This document shows positions 6,170 to 9,999 of a DNA stretch of 9,999 nucleotides, piece after piece. The translations under genes were made by a program, and so were the position numbers. The stretch comes from Hungatella sp. UBA3147. GTDB taxonomy: Bacteria; Bacillota; Clostridia; Lachnospirales; Lachnospiraceae. Numbering within the stretch: the first letter of the stretch is position 1; each line of letters begins with the position of its first letter. The stretch covers positions 1 through 9,999 of the forward strand of contig DEYX01000034.1 of the NCBI GenBank assembly GCA_002365025.1, read 5' to 3'. A model generated the notes under the pieces. The model saw nothing but the letters and a program-made list of their open reading frames with translations, did no database searches and was not told the DNA's origin.

Positions 6170-7108
6170 ATGGGAGCAGTTGGATTTTCAGCAGTTATTA
6201 TTATATTGATAGTTATTCTTGCGTTATTGTCATCCTGTATCAGGATCGTTCCCCAGGCACAGGCCCTGGTTGTAGAGCGTTTGGGCGCTTTCCTGGAAAC
6301 ATGGTCCGTAGGCGTTCATATTAAGATGCCTATTCTTGACCGGGTGGCTAAAAGGGTCAACTTAAAAGAGCAGGTGGCGGACTTCCCGCCTCAGCCGGTT
6401 ATCACCAAGGATAACGTTACCATGAGAATTGATACGGTAGTATTTTTCCAGATCACAGACCCGAAGCTTTATGCATACGGCGTTGAGAATCCTATCATGG
6501 CCATTGAGAATCTGACGGCTACGACTCTTCGTAACATCATTGGTGACCTGGAACTGGATCAGACATTAACCTCAAGAGAGACGATCAATGCAAAGATGAG
6601 AGAAACCCTTGATATTGCCACGGACCCATGGGGAATCAAGGTAAACCGTGTGGAACTTAAAAACATCATGCCTCCGGCAGCGATTCAGGATGCCATGGAG
6701 AAACAGATGAAGGCAGAGCGGGAACGCCGTGAGGCCATCTTAAGGGCCGAAGGAGAGAAGAAATCCACCGTTCTTGTAGCGGAAGGAAAGAAAGAATCCG
6801 CGATTCTTGATGCGGAAGCTGAAAAGCAGGCTGCGATCCTTCGTGCAGAGGCAGAGAAGGAAAAGAGAATCCGTGAGTCAGAAGGCCAGGCGGAGGCGAT
6901 CCTTAAGATCCAGCAGGCAAATGCCGATGGAATCCGTATGATCAAGGATGCCGGTGCGGATCAGGCAGTTTTAGTCCTTAAGAGCCTGGAGGCATTTAAG
7001 ACGATTGCTGACGGTAAGGCGACCAAGATCATTATTCCTTCTGATATTCAGGGTCTGGCTGGGCTGGTTTCTACCATTACGGAGATTCCCAAGAATCCGG
7101 TGGAATAG
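6170..7108 (+). CDS. SPFH/stomatin-like (band 7) membrane protein
   Basis: The ATG at 6170 follows AGGAGG (6155-6160) by nine bases and lies two bases after nfeD. The 312-residue protein has one N-terminal membrane anchor (about 7-24), an SPFH/band 7 domain (about 25-185, with IVPQAQALVVERLG and PVITKDNVTMRIDTVV), a charged Ala/Glu/Lys coiled coil (about 175-255) and a small hydrophobic C-terminal region (about 260-302). Length and order fit the stomatin/podocin branch (HflK/HflC relatives) paired with NfeD. Such proteins form large ring- or cage-like oligomers at the membrane. Cys23 lies at the end of the anchor. Family is certain; client proteins are unknown. Confidence 0.94.
   Translation: MGAVGFSAVIIILIVILALLSSCIRIVPQAQALVVERLGAFLETWSVGVHIKMPILDRVAKRVNLKEQVADFPPQPVITKDNVTMRIDTVVFFQITDPKLYAYGVENPIMAIENLTATTLRNIIGDLELDQTLTSRETINAKMRETLDIATDPWGIKVNRVELKNIMPPAAIQDAMEKQMKAERERREAILRAEGEKKSTVLVAEGKKESAILDAEAEKQAAILRAEAEKEKRIRESEGQAEAILKIQQANADGIRMIKDAGADQAVLVLKSLEAFKTIADGKATKIIIPSDIQGLAGLVSTITEIPKNPVE
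6731..6895 (+). repeat. Five 11-residue (33-base) coiled-coil repeats in the SPFH protein
   Basis: Residues 188-242 read as five consecutive 11-residue units with the pattern xAILxAExEKx: EAILRAEGEKK, STVLVAEGKKE, SAILDAEAEKQ, AAILRAEAEKE and a diverged KRIRESEGQAE. The register then shifts. A hendecad pattern predicts a nearly straight or right-handed coiled coil, as known for the SPFH superfamily. Confidence 0.75.
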
Positions 7109-7133
7109 TTATTATACTTCCATTTAAACACAC

Positions 7134-7169
7134 CGCAGCAGGGGGCAGATGCCCTCTTGCTGCGTTTTT
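7134..7169 (+). terminator. Intrinsic terminator of the nfeD-SPFH operon
   Basis: CGCAGCA (7134-7140) pairs perfectly with TGCTGCG (7158-7164), with further GGGGGC/GCCCTCT pairing (one bulge and G-U pairs) around an AGAT loop, followed by TTTTT (7165-7169). It is GC-rich and ends in a U-tract, as for a strong rho-independent terminator. Confidence 0.92.
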
Positions 7170-7256
7170 GGCATAATTTCTTGATTCTGCCCATGTTTGT
7201 CGGGCATAGAGGTAAACCTGCAGGGTGTTTCCTTAGATAGTCTAAAAGGAGGGCTT

Positions 7257-8429
7257 ATGGAACTGAAACTGGATTTAAGCAGAGAGTATGGACTGGTGCT
7301 TGAAGGCGGAGGGGCCAAGGGTGCTTACCAGATCGGTGCCTGGAAGGCTCTCAGGGAAGAAGGAGTAAAGATAAAGGGAGTTGCAGGTGTTTCTGTTGGC
7401 TCCTTAAACGGCGCTCTTATCTGCATGGATGATCTGGAACGGGCGGAAGAGATATGGAAGAATATTGAATACTCTCATGTCATGTCGGTGAATGATGAAA
7501 CCATAAAGGCATTAAAGGAAAAAGATTTCAAGTCCTTAAATCTACAGGAGCTGATAAGCAGCGGACTGCAGATCGTAAAGGATGGTGGATTTGATATCAC
7601 TCCTCTGAAAAGTCTCATTGAAGAAGTGGTGGGAGATGAGGAAAAGCTCAGAAACTCTGACAGGGAACTTTATTCCGTAACTTATTCGGTTTCAGACAGG
7701 AAGGAAATAGCTGAGGATATCATAAAAAGCGACGCAGGATCCATCAAGGATATGCTGCTAGCCAGTGCTTACTTTCTGGCTTTTAAAAATGAAAAGCTGG
7801 GCGGAAAGCGGTATATGGATGGTGGTGGAGTCAACAATGTTCCCATTAATGTTCTTCTTGATCATGGGTATGAAGACATCATTGTGATCCGCATCTATGG
7901 TCTGGGGTTTGACAAAGAACGGGTGACTGAGATTCCGGAAGGGATCCATGTGTATCACATAGCACCCAGACAAGACCTTGGGGGAATCCTGGAGTTTAAT
8001 AAAAAACAGACGAGAAAAAATATGACTTTGGGATATTTTGATGCAAAAAGGTTCTTATATGGCCTTTGCGGGCGTATCTATTATATTGATGCACCATATA
8101 CCGAACCCTACTATTTTGATAAGATGATGTCGGAAGTGGAGCTTTTTAAAATATATATGCGTGATACGCTTAATGAAGAGGGAATGGCAGCCCTGACGGG
8201 TTACCGTGCCTTTACGGAAACGATATTCCCCAGGCTTGCTGTGGAATTTAAGCTGAAGGAGGACTGGGATTATAAGGATATGTACTTAGGACTGTTGGAA
8301 GATCTGGCAAAACGTTTGAAGGTCAAACGCTTTCGGATTTATACAGTGAATCAGCTGATGGAGGAGATCAGAAAGAAACTCCGGTCCCTTGACAAGGTGA
8401 AACAGCCGTGTCAGGGGGATAGAGTCTGA
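7257..8429 (+). CDS. Patatin-like phospholipase / acyl hydrolase
   Basis: The 390-residue protein belongs to the patatin family of serine acyl hydrolases, which cleave ester bonds in phospholipids or other lipids with a Ser-Asp dyad. The oxyanion-hole loop GGGAKG (17-22), the nucleophile elbow GVSVG (44-48, Ser46) and DGG (168-170, Asp168) are all intact, so it should be active. ATG 7257 is chosen because AGGAGG (7247-7252) precedes it, although with a tight four-base gap; a TTG at 7197 would add 20 residues without a binding site. After the patatin domain (about 10-205), roughly 185 residues form an extension that I do not recognise. No signal peptide is seen, so it is probably cytoplasmic. 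It stands alone between a strong terminator upstream and the arginine-regulated promoter downstream; I see no clear promoter in the 87 bases before it, only a small hairpin at 7188-7206. Confidence 0.9.
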   Translation: MELKLDLSREYGLVLEGGGAKGAYQIGAWKALREEGVKIKGVAGVSVGSLNGALICMDDLERAEEIWKNIEYSHVMSVNDETIKALKEKDFKSLNLQELISSGLQIVKDGGFDITPLKSLIEEVVGDEEKLRNSDRELYSVTYSVSDRKEIAEDIIKSDAGSIKDMLLASAYFLAFKNEKLGGKRYMDGGGVNNVPINVLLDHGYEDIIVIRIYGLGFDKERVTEIPEGIHVYHIAPRQDLGGILEFNKKQTRKNMTLGYFDAKRFLYGLCGRIYYIDAPYTEPYYFDKMMSEVELFKIYMRDTLNEEGMAALTGYRAFTETIFPRLAVEFKLKEDWDYKDMYLGLLEDLAKRLKVKRFRIYTVNQLMEEIRKKLRSLDKVKQPCQGDRV

Positions 8430-8456
8430 AAGAAAAACAACTTTCACACCTTTTTT
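8427..8456 (+). terminator. Weak candidate terminator after the patatin gene
   Basis: TGAAAG (8427-8432, including the stop codon) can pair with CTTTCA (8441-8446) around an eight-base loop, and TTTTTT follows at 8451-8456. The stem is short and AT-rich and the T-run starts four bases late, so it would be inefficient at best. Confidence 0.3.
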
Positions 8457-8491
8457 ATAAATAGACTTGATCAGCAGGTATATACCCTTAA

Positions 8492-8505
8492 TGCATTAAT
8501 ATACA
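8492..8505 (+). promoter_or_regulatory. ARG-box-like site 1 (upstream of the -35)
   Basis: TGCATTAATATACA matches the ARG-box core TGAATWWWWATTCA at 12 of 14 positions. Its centre (8498.5) is exactly 30 bases before that of site 2. Confidence 0.55.
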
Positions 8506-8520
8506 AAAATAAAAAAAGTA

Positions 8521-8549
8521 TTGCATAACTATGCGAGATACACTATAAT
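8521..8549 (+). promoter_or_regulatory. Sigma-A-type promoter of the ornithine carbamoyltransferase operon
   Basis: TTGCAT (8521-8526) and a perfect TATAAT (8544-8549) are 17 bases apart, the best promoter in the window. ARG-box-like palindromes flank it and overlap its -35 element. The predicted start near 8556 lies inside the downstream ARG box. Confidence 0.85.
8522..8535 (+). promoter_or_regulatory. ARG-box-like site 2 (overlapping the -35)
   Basis: TGCATAACTATGCG contains a perfect GCATA-AC-TATGC inverted repeat and matches the ARG-box core at about 10 of 14 positions. It overlaps the -35 element, so a bound protein would block RNA polymerase. It is the weakest of the three by sequence but has exact 30-base spacing to both others. 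Confidence 0.4.
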
Positions 8550-8551
8550 AA

Positions 8552-8565
8552 TGTATAAAAATACA
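8552..8565 (+). promoter_or_regulatory. ARG-box-like site 3 (downstream of the -10)
   Basis: TGTATAAAAATACA has perfectly symmetric arms (TGTAT/ATACA) and matches the ARG-box core at 12 of 14 positions. The surrounding 19 bases also fit the Bacillus ARG box (CATGAATAAAAATKCAAKT) well. It covers the predicted transcription start, the usual place for ArgR/AhrC repression. Confidence 0.6.
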
Positions 8566-8588
8566 AATAGAAAAGCGGAGGATGCAAT

Positions 8589-9524
8589 ATGAACTTAAAA
8601 GGAAGAAATTTTATCACATTAAAGGATTATTCACCGGAAGAGATTGGATACCTGCTGGACTTAGCCGCTGATTTAAAAGCCAAGAAAAAACAAGGGATCA
8701 CGGGTAACTCCCTGAAGGGGAAAAACATTGCTCTTATTTTTGAAAAGCCGTCAACCCGCACCAGATGTTCTTTTGTGGTCGCTGCTGTTGATGAAGGCGC
8801 ACATCCGGAATATTTAGGAAAAGATGATATTCAGCTTGGACATAAGGAAAGCGTGGAAGATACGGCAAGAGTTTTGGGAAGGGTATTTGACGGAATCGAA
8901 TTCCGCGGATTTAAGCATAAGACCGTGGAAGATCTGGCTAAATATGCAGGGGTTCCGGTGTGGAACGGGCTGACTGATGATTATCATCCAACACAGATAC
9001 TGGCAGACCTTCTTACAATGAAAGAACATTTCGGATATTTAAAGGGACTCCGGTTCGTATATGCAGGAGATGGACGTAATAACATGGCAAACAGCCTGAT
9101 GATCGGTATGAGCAAGATGGGTGTTCATTTTACCATCCTGGCTCCTAAGAGCCTTTGGCCTAATGATAAGCTGGTAGAATTATGCCAGGGTTATGCCGGG
9201 GAAAGCGGAAGTACCATCACTCTGACAGAGGATACGGATGCGGTTAAAGATGCAGATACCATTTATACCGATGTATGGTGCTCCATGGGCGAAGAGGACA
9301 AGGCTGCCCAGCGTATTGCACTTTTAAAACCATATCAGGTGAATAAGGATCTGATGGAAAAAACAGGGAAAGATACTACTATATTTATGCACTGCCTGCC
9401 GGCTGTCAAAGGAAATGAAGTAACAGAGGATGTCTTTGAATCCGGCGCATCTGTGGTTTTTGATGAAGCAGAAAACAGAATGCACACTATTAAGGCGGTA
9501 ATGGTGGCAACGTTAGGAGAGTAG
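8589..9524 (+). CDS. argF: Ornithine carbamoyltransferase
   Basis: This cytoplasmic enzyme joins ornithine and carbamoyl phosphate to give citrulline in arginine synthesis, or runs in reverse in the arginine deiminase pathway. The ATG at 8589 follows GGAGG (8577-8581) by seven bases. Visible motifs are STRTR (55-59, carbamoyl phosphate binding), HKES (85-88), HPTQ (133-136), GDGRNN (160-165), DVWCSMG (228-234) and HCLP (268-271). The 311-residue length is slightly short but all active-site motifs are present. The text around GHKES...DTARVLGR resembles the E. coli ArgI / ArcB branch, so a catabolic role (arcB) cannot be excluded; against it, no arcA or arcC is adjacent and the promoter carries ARG boxes. 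It heads a tight operon with a small membrane protein (three-base gap) and a biotin ligase. Confidence 0.95.
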   Translation: MNLKGRNFITLKDYSPEEIGYLLDLAADLKAKKKQGITGNSLKGKNIALIFEKPSTRTRCSFVVAAVDEGAHPEYLGKDDIQLGHKESVEDTARVLGRVFDGIEFRGFKHKTVEDLAKYAGVPVWNGLTDDYHPTQILADLLTMKEHFGYLKGLRFVYAGDGRNNMANSLMIGMSKMGVHFTILAPKSLWPNDKLVELCQGYAGESGSTITLTEDTDAVKDADTIYTDVWCSMGEEDKAAQRIALLKPYQVNKDLMEKTGKDTTIFMHCLPAVKGNEVTEDVFESGASVVFDEAENRMHTIKAVMVATLGE

Positions 9525-9527
9525 AAC

Positions 9528-9836
9528 ATGTATATACAAGAACGAGGAAGAAGCCTAAGAAACGCTTCCATGATTGTGGATGTCCTCCATATTGTAGTAG
9601 GAATCCTGATTGTAACATTGGCTGTCATATCATTTTTAAACCCGGAAGATCATATGTTTCTGTTCCCGGCAATATTTTTTCTGGCCGGCATGCTTAATCT
9701 GGTCAATGGGATTTATAAAATCAGGCTTAGCGGCAGAGAGAAAAAGAAGAAGGCGGCCGGCATTGCTGTCCTTATGTTCGGATTTCTTCTTATTGCTCTT
9801 ACTGTAATCAGTGCGGTGAGCATCTGGTGGAGGTGA
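9528..9836 (+). CDS. Small three-pass membrane protein of unknown function
   Basis: The ATG at 9528 lies three bases after the carbamoyltransferase stop, with AGGAGAG at 9515-9521. The 102-residue product has three predicted membrane segments (about 13-36, 42-62 and 77-99), a short acidic turn (NPED) after the first and a basic loop GREKKKK (69-75) before the third, which should face the cytoplasm. I recognise no catalytic motif; it resembles small uncharacterised membrane proteins (DUF-type) common in Lachnospiraceae. Its spacing between argF and the biotin ligase gene indicates co-transcription, but neither neighbour suggests a shared function. Confidence 0.8.
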   Translation: MYIQERGRSLRNASMIVDVLHIVVGILIVTLAVISFLNPEDHMFLFPAIFFLAGMLNLVNGIYKIRLSGREKKKKAAGIAVLMFGFLLIALTVISAVSIWWR

Positions 9837-9841
9837 TATCA

Positions 9842-9999
9842 ATGAAAACTGAGATTCTTAAGCTGCTTAAGGAGAGTGACGGCTATTTATCCGGGCAGGA
9901 GCTGTGCGGCCGCTTTGGGGTTTCCAGAACGGCCATTTGGAAAGTCATCCGCCAGCTTGAAGAAGAGGGATATCAAATTGAAGCGGTTCGAAATAAAGG
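9842..9999 (+). CDS. birA: BirA-type biotin operon repressor / biotin-protein ligase, 3'-partial
   Basis: Only the first 52 codons are present. The ATG at 9842 follows GGAGG (9829-9833), which overlaps the stop of the preceding gene, five bases before this start. The visible part is a winged helix-turn-helix of the HTH_11 type (about 3-50), with SGQELCGRFGVSRTAIWK at 17-34 and EEEGYQIEAV after it, the typical BirA N-terminus. In complete BirA proteins this domain represses biotin genes and is followed by the ligase domain that attaches biotin to carboxylases. The ligase part is outside the window, so the call rests on the N-terminal pattern only; a stand-alone HTH_11 regulator is possible. 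Confidence 0.8.
   Translation, partial: MKTEILKLLKESDGYLSGQELCGRFGVSRTAIWKVIRQLEEEGYQIEAVRNK

Noticed and set aside
6230..6238. Possible lipobox (LSSC, Cys23) in the SPFH protein
   Set aside because: The N-terminus has no basic residues before the hydrophobic stretch, so a lipoprotein signal is unlikely; it is read as a plain membrane anchor.
7188..7206. Small hairpin TGCCC/GGGCA before the patatin gene
   Set aside because: Five base pairs with a nine-base loop and no T-tract; too weak to call a terminator or operator.
7197..7256. Longer N-terminus of the patatin-like protein from TTG 7197
   Set aside because: No binding site before it; AGGAGG lies directly before ATG 7257, and patatin proteins usually begin near the glycine-rich loop.

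Overview
The window is an ordinary chromosomal stretch from a low-to-mid GC anaerobic Firmicute, most likely a clostridium of the Lachnospiraceae type (Clostridium/Lacrimispora-like). This is inferred from strong AGGAGG-type ribosome binding sites, TTGACA/TATAAT-type promoters, a glutamine-dependent NAD synthase of about 640 residues, an Rrf2 regulator with a cysteine triad, and a di-iron oxygen-sensor-type protein beside an HD-GYP protein. I see no mobile element, CRISPR array, rRNA or tRNA.

Layout. (1) 1-1987, plus strand: the 3' part of a metallo-beta-lactamase-fold di-iron protein of the ODP/flavodiiron type, translationally coupled through a TTG start to a PAS / HD-GYP phosphodiesterase. 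This looks like a two-gene module that passes a redox or oxygen signal to cyclic-di-GMP. A long hairpin at 2012-2054 probably stops transcription from both sides. (2) 2067-2507, minus strand: an Rrf2/IscR-type regulator with three cysteines and its own promoter. (3) 2806-5510, plus strand: nadE (two-domain NAD+ synthase) and a SpoU/TrmH-type RNA 2'-O-methyltransferase, 14 bases apart. (4) 5548-7169: a good promoter, a structured leader of about 145 bases, then a short NfeD-like membrane protein and a stomatin-like SPFH protein, closed by a strong terminator. (5) 7257-8429: a patatin-like phospholipase with no clear promoter of its own. (6) 8492-9999: a near-consensus promoter surrounded by three ARG-box-like palindromes exactly 30 bp apart, driving ornithine carbamoyltransferase, a small three-pass membrane protein and the beginning of a BirA-type biotin ligase/repressor, which runs off the window.

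Most genes are housekeeping. The places most worth a second look are the di-iron/HD-GYP couple, with a CX2CX5CX6C cluster inside the di-iron protein, and the three-box, 30-bp-phased arginine operator. Smaller points are the leader before nfeD, the 11-residue repeat of the SPFH protein and the orphan cysteine-bearing Rrf2 regulator. No wholly new system is evident.
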